A program made the translations under genes and the position numbers. From Bacteroidales bacterium (GTDB lineage: Bacteria > Bacteroidota > Bacteroidia > Bacteroidales > P3), in contig SFPR01000001.1 in assembly GCA_004551865.1 (NCBI GenBank), positions 62,001 to 126,000 of the forward strand: DNA of 64,000 nucleotides, read 5' to 3'. Each line of letters begins with the position of its first letter. The first letter of the stretch is position 1. A model generated the notes under the pieces. The model was not told the DNA's origin and did not search any database. It saw only the letters and a list, made by a program, of their open reading frames with translations. Positions 1 through 8,724 of the stretch are shown piece by piece.

Positions 1-2
1 CA

Positions 3-3000
3 AGAGCGATTTACAAAACCACCGAGTTGGATTTGCGACAGTACAAACGCTTGAAAATGTTTGTCCATGCAGAGAAACTTAACGAGTTTGACGAATACAA
101 AACAGGCGATTTGTCGGTATTCATACGCTTGGGAACAGACTTTACAAACAACTATTACGAGTACGAAGTGCCTCTTACCTTCACTCCTTGGTACACAGGA
201 GCAAGCAACAGAGAAGCAATATGGCCCACAGCCAACGAATTGGACATCGACCTCGAAAAGTTGGTGAAGGTAAAAGAGAACCGCAATGCAAAGATACGCT
301 CAAACGACAACACCGTCAATTCACTTATACCATACAGTGAGAACATTGACGGAAGAAAAATGACCGTTTTGGGAACACCGAACATTGCAGGCGTCAAGGT
401 AATAATGATAGGTGTGCGTAACCCAAAGAAGCAAAGCCAATATGACAATGACGATATGTTGCCAAAGTCTGCCGAAATATGGATTAACGAATTGCGTATG
501 ACCGATTTTAATCGAGACGGAGGTTGGGCTGCAACAGGCTTTGCAAGAACCAACCTTGCCGATTTGGGAGATTTGTCTTTGTCGGCAAGCTATCGTTCGG
601 CAGGATTTGGAGGCATAGAACAAAAAGTATCCGAAATATCACAAGACAACATAGGAACGTTTGACATTGCAACCAACATAGAAGTAGGAAAGCTCTTCCC
701 CGAAAAGCTCGGCATCAGACTGCCTGTTCACTTTGACTACTCTCAGTCGGTGAGCAATCCTAAGTACAACCCCTTAGACCCCGACGTAAAGTTGGAAAAC
801 GACCTTATGAGTTACCGAACCGAAGCAGAAAGAGACTCTATCAGACACTTAGTTCAAGACTATGTGAGCCGCACTAACCTCAACTTTATGAACGTTCGCA
901 AAGACCGATTGGGCGACAGAGCCTTGAAGAGACATTTTTACGACATAGAGAACTGGAATGCCTCCTATTCGTACTCTTCAACTTACGCAAGAGATGTAGA
1001 TATAGAGCATAACAACAAGATACAACACCGAGGTTCTCTTGCATATCAGTACGATGTTACTTCCAAAGGCTGGAAACCATTTGCCAAAGTGCCGTTGTTC
1101 AAAAAGAAAGCCTTTTCCATACTGAAAGACATGACGCTTTACTACATTCCCAAGTCCTTCTCTTTCCGCACAGAAGTCGTAAGAGACTTTGAAGAGACCT
1201 TGCTCAGAGCCAAAAGTCAGGGAATTGTAATCATGGAACCCTACATCTACAAACAGTTCTATGCCAACAGGGCATACACATTCAAGTATGACCTTACCTC
1301 AAACATCAAAATGGAGTATGATGCGACCATGAATGCCCTCATAGAAGAGCCGCGTGGACGAATAGACACCAAGGACAAGCGAGACTCTGTCTGGACTTCG
1401 GTTTTGGAACTTGGCAAGGCACAGCAGTTTACTCAGAACTATAAGTTGAGCATCAACGTACCTATCAACAAAATACCAATTTTTGATTGGGTGAGACTGA
1501 ACGGATCTTACAGCGGAACATACAAGTTTGTTTCCTCAACCGAAGCAACACGCTCACTTGGTAACGACATCGAAAATTCGAGACGAGTTTCGGCAACGGC
1601 AAATTTCTCTCTCAACACCCTCTACACCAAAGTACCATTCATCAAGAAAGCCTATGAAGCACAGAAAAAGAGCAACAGCTTTAGCGGAGTGCCTACTCGA
1701 CTTCCAAAGAAAGAAGAGAAAAACACCAAAGATACTTTGTCCTCTACCAAAGACAGCATACCTGCGATAAACAAGTTCTTGAAAGAAGCTCTGAACTACA
1801 CCTTACGATTTATCACTTGTGTCAAAACGGTTTCAATCAACTATAATCTCAACGAAGGCACAAGCATACCCGGCTTTATGCCTGTTGCAAAATGGTTGGG
1901 AACAACGCCCGATGATAAGTTTGCACCCGGCTTCGGATTTGTTTTCGGCTCTCAAAGCATGGACATAATGGAAAGAGCAATCACAAATTCGTGGCTCAGC
2001 ACCGACACAATGTTCAACTCGGCAATGATGCAAAAAAGCACCGAGAACATCAACGCCCAAATCAAGGTCGAACCATTCAAAGACTTCAACATCGACATCA
2101 GCTTCAAGCGAAACCAAAGCGAGCAATTTACTTGTTACTACAAGTATGATGCTGCCACGGGAATGCTTAACGGACCTCTCTCACCACTGAGGACGGGACG
2201 ATATAGCATTTCAATCATCGCTTTGCCTACACTTTTTGCGGCAATGGACGACAACAACGTCAGCTCAGTGTTCCAAACCTTTTTGGAAAACAGAGATGAG
2301 ATTGCAAGACGTTTGGCATCGAGCAACGCCGCAGCCAATCCCGACTATTCGGGCATGATGATAGCCGACTCGGCAACAGGTAAACTATATCCTGACGGCT
2401 ATGGAGCATTAAGCCAACAAGTGTTGATACCTGCCTTTTTGGCAGCCTACACAGGCAGCAACCCAAGCACTCAGAGCCTTTCACCATTTATAAAGATGCC
2501 GATGCCAAATTGGAAGATAAGCTATACAGGATTGAGCAAATTGGATTGGGTTAAAAAGTGGGCAAACTCCATAACCATTTCCTCCAATTACAGTTGCGAC
2601 TACAACATAGGAGCGTTTACCTCCGACACAAGAGTGCCGCTTGACGACAGATACGACTATGGAACAGAATGGGTGAGAAATCAGATAAGCAACAACTTTA
2701 TTGCAAAAGACGTAATTGACCAGATTACAATCAGCGAACAGCTCTCACCTTTGTTCAAAGCCGACATCAATCTCAAAAACAGCTTCCAAACCAACATAGA
2801 AATAAGGAAAGAACGCACCCTTTCGCTCTCCTTTGCCAACTCACAAGTAACCGAAGTAAACCGAACCTCATACGTTTTGGGAGCAGGATACCGATTTAAG
2901 GACGTAGAAATCAATGTGAGAATGGGAGGAGAGAACACTCGCAAGTTCAAAAGCGACATTCTTTTGAAAGCAGATATGTCTGTCAATATCAATCGAACAA

Positions 3001-3203
3001 TCCTCCGCAAGATAGACCAAAATGTCAATCTTGTTTCGTCGGGTTCAAAGGTCTTTACCCTCAACCTTTCGGGCGAATACTCGCTTACAGAACAAATTAT
3101 CCTCAAAGCCTACTTTGAGATGACCTCAAACACCCCTTACGTTTCCAATTCCTATCCCAACTCCACCACACAAGGAGGCTTCTCGGTGCGTTTAACCTTG
3201 TAG
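3..3203 (+). CDS. sprA: SprA/Sov, T9SS outer-membrane translocon (C-terminal part, 5' end outside window)
   Basis: The frame is already open at the left edge, so this is the last ~1,066 residues of a protein that is usually about 2,400 residues long. SprA is the giant 36-strand outer-membrane barrel through which type IX secretion cargo leaves the periplasm. Supporting features are the family-typical region after the edge (VPLTFTPWYTGASNREAIWP), long stretches of alternating polar/hydrophobic strands rich in Tyr, Asn and Ser, and a C terminus ending in an aromatic-poor strand (GGFSVRLTL). The four T9SS-type cargo proteins and the PorE-like protein elsewhere in the window agree with this call. 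It converges on the DUF1905 gene with only 21 bp between the stop codons. Confidence 0.93.
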   Translation, partial: RAIYKTTELDLRQYKRLKMFVHAEKLNEFDEYKTGDLSVFIRLGTDFTNNYYEYEVPLTFTPWYTGASNREAIWPTANELDIDLEKLVKVKENRNAKIRSNDNTVNSLIPYSENIDGRKMTVLGTPNIAGVKVIMIGVRNPKKQSQYDNDDMLPKSAEIWINELRMTDFNRDGGWAATGFARTNLADLGDLSLSASYRSAGFGGIEQKVSEISQDNIGTFDIATNIEVGKLFPEKLGIRLPVHFDYSQSVSNPKYNPLDPDVKLENDLMSYRTEAERDSIRHLVQDYVSRTNLNFMNVRKDRLGDRALKRHFYDIENWNASYSYSSTYARDVDIEHNNKIQHRGSLAYQYDVTSKGWKPFAKVPLFKKKAFSILKDMTLYYIPKSFSFRTEVVRDFEETLLRAKSQGIVIMEPYIYKQFYANRAYTFKYDLTSNIKMEYDATMNALIEEPRGRIDTKDKRDSVWTSVLELGKAQQFTQNYKLSINVPINKIPIFDWVRLNGSYSGTYKFVSSTEATRSLGNDIENSRRVSATANFSLNTLYTKVPFIKKAYEAQKKSNSFSGVPTRLPKKEEKNTKDTLSSTKDSIPAINKFLKEALNYTLRFITCVKTVSINYNLNEGTSIPGFMPVAKWLGTTPDDKFAPGFGFVFGSQSMDIMERAITNSWLSTDTMFNSAMMQKSTENINAQIKVEPFKDFNIDISFKRNQSEQFTCYYKYDAATGMLNGPLSPLRTGRYSISIIALPTLFAAMDDNNVSSVFQTFLENRDEIARRLASSNAAANPDYSGMMIADSATGKLYPDGYGALSQQVLIPAFLAAYTGSNPSTQSLSPFIKMPMPNWKISYTGLSKLDWVKKWANSITISSNYSCDYNIGAFTSDTRVPLDDRYDYGTEWVRNQISNNFIAKDVIDQITISEQLSPLFKADINLKNSFQTNIEIRKERTLSLSFANSQVTEVNRTSYVLGAGYRFKDVEINVRMGGENTRKFKSDILLKADMSVNINRTILRKIDQNVNLVSSGSKVFTLNLSGEYSLTEQIILKAYFEMTSNTPYVSNSYPNSTTQGGFSVRLTL

Positions 3204-3224
3204 AGCAACAGAACGCACTAAGTT

Positions 3225-3497
3225 TCAGAGTTCTTTTACTACCACATGAATGGTGTCGCCGTCTTTTTTGCCCAACTGCCTGCGGATAGATTTCAAAACG
3301 CCGATGATATAACACACATTGCCCTCGCTGTCTTTTACTCCCATATTCACAATGCTCCCTTTGTAAGGAATAGAATCAAATTCGACATGAACCCTCACCC
3401 TGCCTTTGCCAAAGACCTCTCGAATATTCCAAGGGAAAATAACGTATGCACCGCCCTTGTCATTTACCTCATGCAATACAGCATCAAATTCAAACAT
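3225..3497 (-). CDS. DUF1905 family small protein
   Basis: This 90-residue protein matches the DUF1905 pattern: an N-terminal FEFDAVLHEVNDKGGAYVIFP segment, then IREVFGKGRVRVHVEFDS and a C-terminal IGVLKSIRRQLGKKDGDTI. The family is a small beta-rich fold of unknown molecular role, often fused to or near YdeI-like domains. It starts 2 bp after the rloB stop codon, so it is very probably co-translated with rloA-rloB. Whether it is part of that putative defence module or a passenger cannot be told from sequence. Confidence 0.8.
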   Translation of the reverse strand: MFEFDAVLHEVNDKGGAYVIFPWNIREVFGKGRVRVHVEFDSIPYKGSIVNMGVKDSEGNVCYIIGVLKSIRRQLGKKDGDTIHVVVKEL

Positions 3498-3499
3498 GA

Positions 3500-4189
3500 T
3501 TATTTTCGTTTGCTACCTTCCACTATGCAGTCTATCTCTTTGTTGAACTCTTTGTCCTGACCGATAAGTTGTTTGACTAACTTAAAAACCATAGTGCAAG
3601 GGTTGTGATTTGCATAGTTATTGTCTGAAAATTTCCTGCTTTGAGTTTCAGCCCGTAGGATTGCGTTTTCCTGTGAACCATAGGAGGTCATAATAGAGAA
3701 GTTTTCCGTGTCAGTCTTGTCATACTGATACTTTGATTTCTTATTATACTTTCCTGACTTATTGACTGCACGAGATAGTTTTTTTTGATAGGCGTCTCTT
3801 GGCAGATATGCTGTGACATTTTCAAAATGATAAAGAAACCATAATTCAAAGGCCGCATTGCTCCACGCACATTCTATATCGTTTCTTTTTGCTTCTGCAA
3901 TAGCATCGTTGAAGTCATTATTGGGAACTTCATCTTTGTCAAAGATAACCCATATTTTGTCAAAGTCGTTGTTTGCTTTCAGTGTGATTGCTTCTTTTAC
4001 CAAAGACTTTGGGTCCTTGCCTTTGCCCCTTGTGTAGCAACGAATACTCTTAATATTTTTGGTTAATGCATCAAAATAATTGGCTTCTGTTTGCTTTCCC
4101 TCACATACAATCAAAAACTTTTGGCAAATAGTTTTTTGTTCGCGTTGAGTAATTTGCCTTTCATGGCGATTTTTTATTTTTGCAGACAT
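3500..4189 (-). CDS. rloB: RloB-family Toprim-like protein
   Basis: This 229-residue protein belongs to the RloB family. Toprim-like signatures are visible: an N-terminal strand ending in an acidic motif (FLIVCEGKQTEANYF, residues ~25-39), a second acidic strand (KIWVIFDKDEVPNNDF, ~79-94) and the family-typical WSNAAFELWFLYHF (~108-121). Such residues bind metal in OLD-type and AriB-type nucleases, so a nuclease role is an inference. It lies 9 bp downstream of the RloA-type ATPase, the usual arrangement of rloAB and of the lactococcal abortive-infection pair AbiL as I recall it. The codon use looks more A+T-rich than in the neighbours, consistent with acquisition by transfer. Confidence 0.88.
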   Translation of the reverse strand: MSAKIKNRHERQITQREQKTICQKFLIVCEGKQTEANYFDALTKNIKSIRCYTRGKGKDPKSLVKEAITLKANNDFDKIWVIFDKDEVPNNDFNDAIAEAKRNDIECAWSNAAFELWFLYHFENVTAYLPRDAYQKKLSRAVNKSGKYNKKSKYQYDKTDTENFSIMTSYGSQENAILRAETQSRKFSDNNYANHNPCTMVFKLVKQLIGQDKEFNKEIDCIVEGSKRK

Positions 4190-4198
4190 CTCTGAATG

Positions 4199-5428
4199 TT
4201 ATTCGTTAATGATATATGGTATTGCACCATAGCGTCCGGCAATGTAATTCTTCTCATAGTTTGTATCATTGCGAGGAACAGAACCGTCCGACAAAACAAT
4301 ATCTGTCAGACAATACAAATCGGTTTGTTCCTTATTGTCTTTCTCTGTAAACCATATCTGATCTCTGCGGAGAAGTTTTGAGGACAACAAATGAGTATCA
4401 TGAGTAGAGAAAATCAACTGTGCATTGTGCGGATTGCTTTCCGAATTGTTAAATAAGCGAATGATATATTGAGAAATGAGTGGGTGCATTTTTGCGTCCA
4501 ATTCATCAACAACAAGAACACTTCCGCTATGCAGTGTGCTGAATATAGGACCTGTCAAATTAAACAAGTTTTTAGAGCCTTCCGATTCCATGTCTTCAAA
4601 GTATCGTTCGATACTTCCGCATATCTCTCCCTTAGAATTATACTTGTTGTGAATAGAGAACAATGCATTTACAACTTTCTCGTCTGTAAACGAGCTTTTT
4701 ATTTGCTTCTGTCTGACAGCCAAGTTTTCAAATCCCAACTGAAGTTTCTTGAAAAATTCCAATGCTTTGTCTCTGTTGTCATTATCTTCAGCAAACCAAT
4801 TTCGTGAGTAGAATGGCAGATTACTGCTCTTCAATCCCGAAATTACATTGAGCGAATACGAGAACCAAAGCATTAGAGAGTTTGATATTTCGCCTCTCAA
4901 CTGGGCGCACAAAGAAAGAAAAAGCCGATTGCCGTTCAATATTTTCTCATTGTCTCTTCCCTCAGCAAACAATTTGTTGTCCGTTTCTACCTCGTTCAAA
5001 CTGCGAAGAAACAACATCTCTTCTTGCGAATTTGGAGTAGTGCTTCGATATAACCATTCTTCCTCTATTTTGTATAGAGTGTAAGTAAATCCATATCTAT
5101 AGCAATATCCCGATTGTGTAAACACTATTTCAAACAACGTAGGTTCATTGTCAGTCTCGGATAACAAAAAAGGATGATAGAACAACTCTTCGCCTTCGTT
5201 TAGTTTAGCCGAAGATGTTACCATTATCCTCATTGCACTGAATGCCACAAGCAAGTTGGATTTTCCGCTCGAGTTTGCACCATATACAGAAAGTGATTTA
5301 AGTATATTGTATTCCAGTTCGCAAGCCACATTTCCCTCAATGTCTTCCCCTATTTCCTGAGCCTGCAAACACAGTGTTTTTCTCTCCTTTATCGAACGAA
5401 AGTTCTCTACGCTGAATTCATGTAACAT
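4199..5428 (-). CDS. rloA: RloA-type AAA/ABC-like ATPase
   Basis: A 409-residue AAA_15/AAA_21-type ATPase related to OLD and SMC-like proteins. It opens with the family-typical MLHEFSVENFRSIKERKTL, followed by a Walker A loop (VYGANSSGKSNLL), a C-terminal Walker B with catalytic acid (SVLVVDELDAKMHP) and a switch histidine strand (AQLIFSTHDTHLL). The frame could be extended to 5527, but the -7 element at 5475-5482 lies inside that extension and the conserved N terminus begins at 5428, so I chose 5428. In OLD-like systems the ATPase senses phage or DNA ends and activates a Toprim nuclease; here that domain is the separate RloB. Confidence 0.88.
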   Translation of the reverse strand: MLHEFSVENFRSIKERKTLCLQAQEIGEDIEGNVACELEYNILKSLSVYGANSSGKSNLLVAFSAMRIMVTSSAKLNEGEELFYHPFLLSETDNEPTLFEIVFTQSGYCYRYGFTYTLYKIEEEWLYRSTTPNSQEEMLFLRSLNEVETDNKLFAEGRDNEKILNGNRLFLSLCAQLRGEISNSLMLWFSYSLNVISGLKSSNLPFYSRNWFAEDNDNRDKALEFFKKLQLGFENLAVRQKQIKSSFTDEKVVNALFSIHNKYNSKGEICGSIERYFEDMESEGSKNLFNLTGPIFSTLHSGSVLVVDELDAKMHPLISQYIIRLFNNSESNPHNAQLIFSTHDTHLLSSKLLRRDQIWFTEKDNKEQTDLYCLTDIVLSDGSVPRNDTNYEKNYIAGRYGAIPYIINE

Positions 5429-5474
5429 ATATCTGGTTGTTTTATTTCTTATGCTGTTTTGTCTAATATTACTG

Positions 5475-5482
5475 CAAAGATA
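5475..5482 (-). promoter_or_regulatory. -7 element of rloA promoter
   Basis: Read on the minus strand this is TATCTTTG, a perfect Bacteroidetes TAnnTTTG box, about 45 bp before the chosen rloA start. No good -33 TTTG sits at the usual spacing. The 550 bp gap from here to 5978 contains no believable gene. Confidence 0.6.
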
Positions 5483-5796
5483 GAGAATTGTTGTCAGATT
5501 GAGTTGCATTTTGTTGCAAAATCTCAAATTCTGACATTTCTACCCGACAAACAGGTGTTTCAGTATCACTTCTTTCTCCCCCCGTTTCTCCGAGAGAATG
5601 TTTGCATATTTTTATTTTGCTGAGTCTATGCGAGTGAGTGGTGTGAAAATTTAACATTTGAAGGTGGTTTGGTGCGAAATGCTTGCGATTTTTGAGGGTT
5701 TGACCATTGTTCGGGTAAAATATGCGAGTATTTGGGCGTTGGGTAATTGTGTGTGTCTCAATCTTTTGTAAAATAAGTGCCGGGTTTGGCAAAACC

Positions 5797-5920
5797 AAAA
5801 CGCCATTTCGTTCAAAAAAGACGGCGTTTTATTCCGATAAATCGCCGATTTATTTCGATAAAACTTCGGCTTTTTCGAGACGAACGCCGTCTTTTTGCAA
5901 AAAGATGCCGTCTTTTTGAG
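5797..5920. repeat. CGSCG-core repeat array A (six units)
   Basis: Six units with cores near 5801, 5822, 5843, 5866, 5885 and 5906, so the period is about 21 bp. Three cores are full CGGCG/CGCCG and the others are degenerate. Spacers follow an AAAAnnnnnnTTTTATTTCGAT-like pattern. The array begins 58 bp beyond the stop of the hydrogenase-like gene and lies upstream of rloA. Confidence 0.85.
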
Positions 5921-5978
5921 CCAAATTCGGGTATTGTATTTTCTGATTTGGTGTTTGGGAGTTGCTTGCTGCCGATTG

Positions 5979-7832
5979 TTATTTTAGTGATATGGTTTTG
6001 ATTATCGAGCGGAGCTGTTTTTCTGTTTTGGCTGCTCCTTCTCCCAAGATAAATCCTATTTGTTGTACTTGCAAAAGGGTGTCTTTTATCACTTCGTTTA
6101 CTCGGTGGATTATCTCTTCGGGGCGTTCTTCTTCGTCATAAAGGTTTCGGAATATTACACAGACCGATTTTTGAGGTATAAGGGTAAAGATTGATACGTT
6201 GATAAGTCGATTGTCATACTCAAAGTCTTTGTTGATGATGTCTTCGGAGGTTTTCAGAACATATTCGAGCTGATTGTACAATTCGGCAGGCAGAAGGGTT
6301 TTGATGCTTGCTCCGATAAGTCCGGGGATTATTTCATCAATTTCTTTGGCATCGTCTCCCAATATCTCGATAAAGCCGCTGTTTGAGTCGCTTATTCGCA
6401 TTGAGGCATCAACTATTGCAATGCCCGGGTAGATGTGGTGAACGATTGAAGAGAGTGAGCGGGACAGCTCTGTGTTGTTTACTCTTTGTGCAGAGAGTTC
6501 TTCTTTGAGGTTGTTGCACTCTGTTTGCAGGTCGATAAGTTCTACCTTTGTGTTTTTAAGTTGGTTGCTGAAGTCTCTCGTTCCTTTTTGGGTATAAGCA
6601 AAACACATTTCCGGCGATGCTATTCCCTGAGCTATTGCAATGGCAAGGTCTGTGCAGCTGTCATATCCGCAAGCCTTGCAGTTGGTGTGTCGATTGGTAG
6701 AACTCTTGCCGAGAGTTTCAAAGGCTTGTTCTATTGTTGCTTTGCTTGGAGTGGGAAGTGTTTTGTCGTCTGCTTTGTGGAATGTTACCAATTCGGATTT
6801 GTTGGAGTATTGTTCGATATTTTGTTTCCATTTTTCCAAGTCTATGGTTCGCATTCTCTTCTTTGCATACTCTCTTACTAAGTTATATCTTATATATTTC
6901 TGTCCTTTGGTGCAGCCCGACGACATCAGACAGCCTTTGCAGAAGTAAAGGTTGAGGTGTGTCGAAAATTCGTTGCCGTGTTTTGCGAATTGTTTGAGGG
7001 CATCTGCCACGTCCTTTTTGCCTTCTACGGTGATGAAGTGGTTTTCCTCCATTGTGGTGCTTGCTCCGCAAGCCTCGGCAAAGCCTTCTGCTATCGGATA
7101 GAGAGAACCTTTGAATCCGAATGGCTCGTCAAACTCTCCGTATTCGACCATTTCTTCTTTTATTCCACGCTTCTCAAACATCTGTCTCAGCTCAACAAAA
7201 GTCAGAAAAGCGTCAAGCCTCATATCGCTGTCATATCTTCGATTGTCTTTCTTCAAACCAATGCAGGGGGTGATGTTCACTACTTTTGTGTCTTGTCCGT
7301 AGTGTTTTCGTATTGTAGATGCCGTTGCCACGGCAGGGGGAACAATAGGGGAGAGATTGTTTACAAGCGAGGGTTGATATTTCTCTATATACATATTGGC
7401 AACAGGGCAGTGCGAGGTGATGAAACTTCTTCCTTTGAAGCTGTTGCAAAGAGCTGCTTGCTTTTGTGCAACCAAATCGACTCCGAAACTTACTTCGCAC
7501 ACAAGAGAAAAGCCTATCTTTCGTATCATTGTAACAAATTTGCGATAGTCTCTCACATCGTCAAATTCTCCTGCAATGCTCGGGTCGCATATTGCAGCCA
7601 CTTTTTGTCCCGAGGCAAGCAGTTGCTCTACTTGTTCGATGTTTCCCTCAAGCTCTATTGCAGAATAGGCACAAGCCGACAGGCAGTTGCCGCAAGCTAT
7701 GCACCTGTCGTCAATTATAAAAGGCTTGGTACTCTTGCTGCTTACTTGAATGGCTTTTACAGGACACGCTCTTACGCACGCATAACAACTCACACACTTA
7801 TTTTCTTCCAAAAACAATACCTTGTCTGACAT
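5979..7832 (-). CDS. [FeFe]-hydrogenase-like sensor with 2x[4Fe-4S], FeS and PAS domains
   Basis: A 617-residue multidomain protein. In order it has two ferredoxin clusters (CVSCYACVRACP, CIACGNCLSAC; residues ~13-55), an [FeFe]-hydrogenase large-subunit-like domain (~80-350), a four-cysteine FeS motif (CKACGYDSC...MC, ~395-420), a coiled-coil stretch and a C-terminal PAS-like domain (~475-570). The three H-cluster motifs survive only partly (TSHCP for TSCCP, TPCIGLKKD, FCKGCLMSSGC), as in putative sensory hydrogenases, so H2 or redox sensing is more likely than bulk H2 turnover. The frame extends to 7880, but the promoter box at 7856-7863 lies inside that extension, which favours the start at 7832. 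Confidence 0.85.
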   Translation of the reverse strand: MSDKVLFLEENKCVSCYACVRACPVKAIQVSSKSTKPFIIDDRCIACGNCLSACAYSAIELEGNIEQVEQLLASGQKVAAICDPSIAGEFDDVRDYRKFVTMIRKIGFSLVCEVSFGVDLVAQKQAALCNSFKGRSFITSHCPVANMYIEKYQPSLVNNLSPIVPPAVATASTIRKHYGQDTKVVNITPCIGLKKDNRRYDSDMRLDAFLTFVELRQMFEKRGIKEEMVEYGEFDEPFGFKGSLYPIAEGFAEACGASTTMEENHFITVEGKKDVADALKQFAKHGNEFSTHLNLYFCKGCLMSSGCTKGQKYIRYNLVREYAKKRMRTIDLEKWKQNIEQYSNKSELVTFHKADDKTLPTPSKATIEQAFETLGKSSTNRHTNCKACGYDSCTDLAIAIAQGIASPEMCFAYTQKGTRDFSNQLKNTKVELIDLQTECNNLKEELSAQRVNNTELSRSLSSIVHHIYPGIAIVDASMRISDSNSGFIEILGDDAKEIDEIIPGLIGASIKTLLPAELYNQLEYVLKTSEDIINKDFEYDNRLINVSIFTLIPQKSVCVIFRNLYDEEERPEEIIHRVNEVIKDTLLQVQQIGFILGEGAAKTEKQLRSIIKTISLK

Positions 7833-7855
7833 AAAAATCTCTCTTTTTTGGTCGC

Positions 7856-7863
7856 CAAAGTTA
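7856..7863 (-). promoter_or_regulatory. -7 element of the hydrogenase-like gene
   Basis: TAACTTTG on the minus strand, a perfect TAnnTTTG match 23 bp before the start codon at 7832. It rules against the longer frame starting at 7880. Confidence 0.6.
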
Positions 7864-7912
7864 TGATTTTTCCCTTTCATGAGATGTGAAATTGCGAAAA
7901 AAAACGATAAAA

Positions 7913-7944
7913 TTTGTTTTTTCTCTTTATTGTGTGTATCTTTG
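7913..7944 (+). promoter_or_regulatory. Bacteroidetes promoter for the 8036 gene
   Basis: TTTG at 7913-7916 and TATCTTTG at 7937-7944 are separated by 20 bp, the standard geometry. It would leave a leader of about 85 nt. A second TATATTTG at 8014-8021 lies much nearer the start but has no -33 partner. Confidence 0.65.
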
Positions 7945-8035
7945 CAGAGCGAAACGAGGGCAGAATGCAGGCATTTTTTTGAGCTGTTGCAATAATTCCC
8001 GCCTTTGCGAAGTTATATTTGCACAAAGAGATGAT

Positions 8036-8413
8036 ATGAAGTCGGTTTTTAAGGGCAGTATGGTAAGGTTTGTGGTTCTGTTTGCGGCAGTTGTTTTGTC
8101 GCAAAGCATAGGGGATATGTCTTTAATCAAGACTTCTCGTCTTGCTTCGGGGGTTACCTTGCTCACCGAGGCGTCGGAGAGCGGCAGGACCAAGGCCTTG
8201 TCTTCCAATCAGGGCAAAGACAGGAAGGATATAGAGGTTGCCCTTTCCGAAACAAGACATACGACCAACATAAGCCAAGATGATTTGGATTATGTTCCCG
8301 TTTGCGATTTTGAGTTCCACAAGTCGAGCAGCCTCAATACTTGTTTGCACAATCTGAATGCAAATTTGCTGCTCAGAAAAGACCTTTCGCAGCTGAGAGT
8401 CCTCATAATATAG
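8036..8413 (+). CDS. Small secreted hypothetical protein
   Basis: A 125-residue protein that I do not recognise. From 8036 the N terminus reads MKSVFKGSMVRFVVLFAAVV, a basic stretch and hydrophobic core like a signal peptide or single membrane anchor. The rest is polar, with three cysteines and no visible motif. The frame stays open upstream to 7886, but that part overlaps the promoter and reads as non-coding. The gene may be a fast-evolving envelope protein; a chance ORF is possible. Confidence 0.5.
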   Translation: MKSVFKGSMVRFVVLFAAVVLSQSIGDMSLIKTSRLASGVTLLTEASESGRTKALSSNQGKDRKDIEVALSETRHTTNISQDDLDYVPVCDFEFHKSSSLNTCLHNLNANLLLRKDLSQLRVLII

Positions 8414-8631
8414 CCTTCTGAAAAGCCTTTTGCAGGCAGACAAACTGAGTTTGTTTGCTTGGTATCAAGGTTTAAGTTTCCGAAAAGATAGTTCTTTTGA
8501 TTTTAACCCTCGGCTTGTCAATTTTTTAATTCTTTGTTTTAACACCAATTTGAATTTACGCTTGACAGACGAGTGATATTTTGGGACTAAACGCTTTTTT
8601 CGATTAGATTATATTGATAATTCAGATATAC

Positions 8632-8668
8632 AAAAGGAGAACGGGCATAGCTTGTTCTCCTTTTTTTG
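8632..8668 (+). terminator. Rho-independent terminator
   Basis: An 11-bp perfect stem (AAAAGGAGAAC at 8632-8642 with GTTCTCCTTTT at 8654-8664), an 11-nt loop and a run of T. The T run directly abuts the -33 element of the following gene. Confidence 0.85.
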
Positions 8669-8698
8669 CTTCGGTTTCAACAAAAAGTAGTAATTTTG
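8665..8698 (+). promoter_or_regulatory. Promoter of the 8725 gene
   Basis: TTTG at 8665-8668 and TAATTTTG at 8691-8698, spacer 22 bp. It fixes the start codon downstream at 8725 although the frame is open back to 8614. Confidence 0.65.
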
Positions 8699-8724
8699 CC
8701 GACTGTTTCAAAAAAGCAAATAAG

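Larger units (their letters stand above)
8414..8724. other. Gene-free gap holding a terminator and a promoter
   Basis: This 311 bp stretch has no convincing ORF. It contains a strong hairpin terminator at 8632-8668 and the promoter of the next gene at 8665-8698. The 220 bp between the preceding stop codon and the hairpin is unexplained and could hold a long 3' UTR or a small RNA. Confidence 0.5.

Noticed and set aside
5469..5798. 109-codon ORF on the minus strand upstream of rloA
   Set aside because: It ends inside the rloA promoter region and begins in repeat array A. Composition and lack of any motif suggest chance.
5797..5920. Possible CRISPR array because of ~21 bp periodic units
   Set aside because: Units are continuous with no unique ~30-bp spacers, orientation flips between units, copies are few and dispersed over ten sites, and no cas genes are present.
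6957..7829. 290-codon plus-strand ORF opposite the hydrogenase-like gene
   Set aside because: Antisense shadow of a clearly coding frame; no motifs and no promoter.
7886..8035. N-terminal extension of the 8036 gene
   Set aside because: The extension contains the promoter (7913-7944) and reads as non-coding; the signal-peptide-like start is at 8036.
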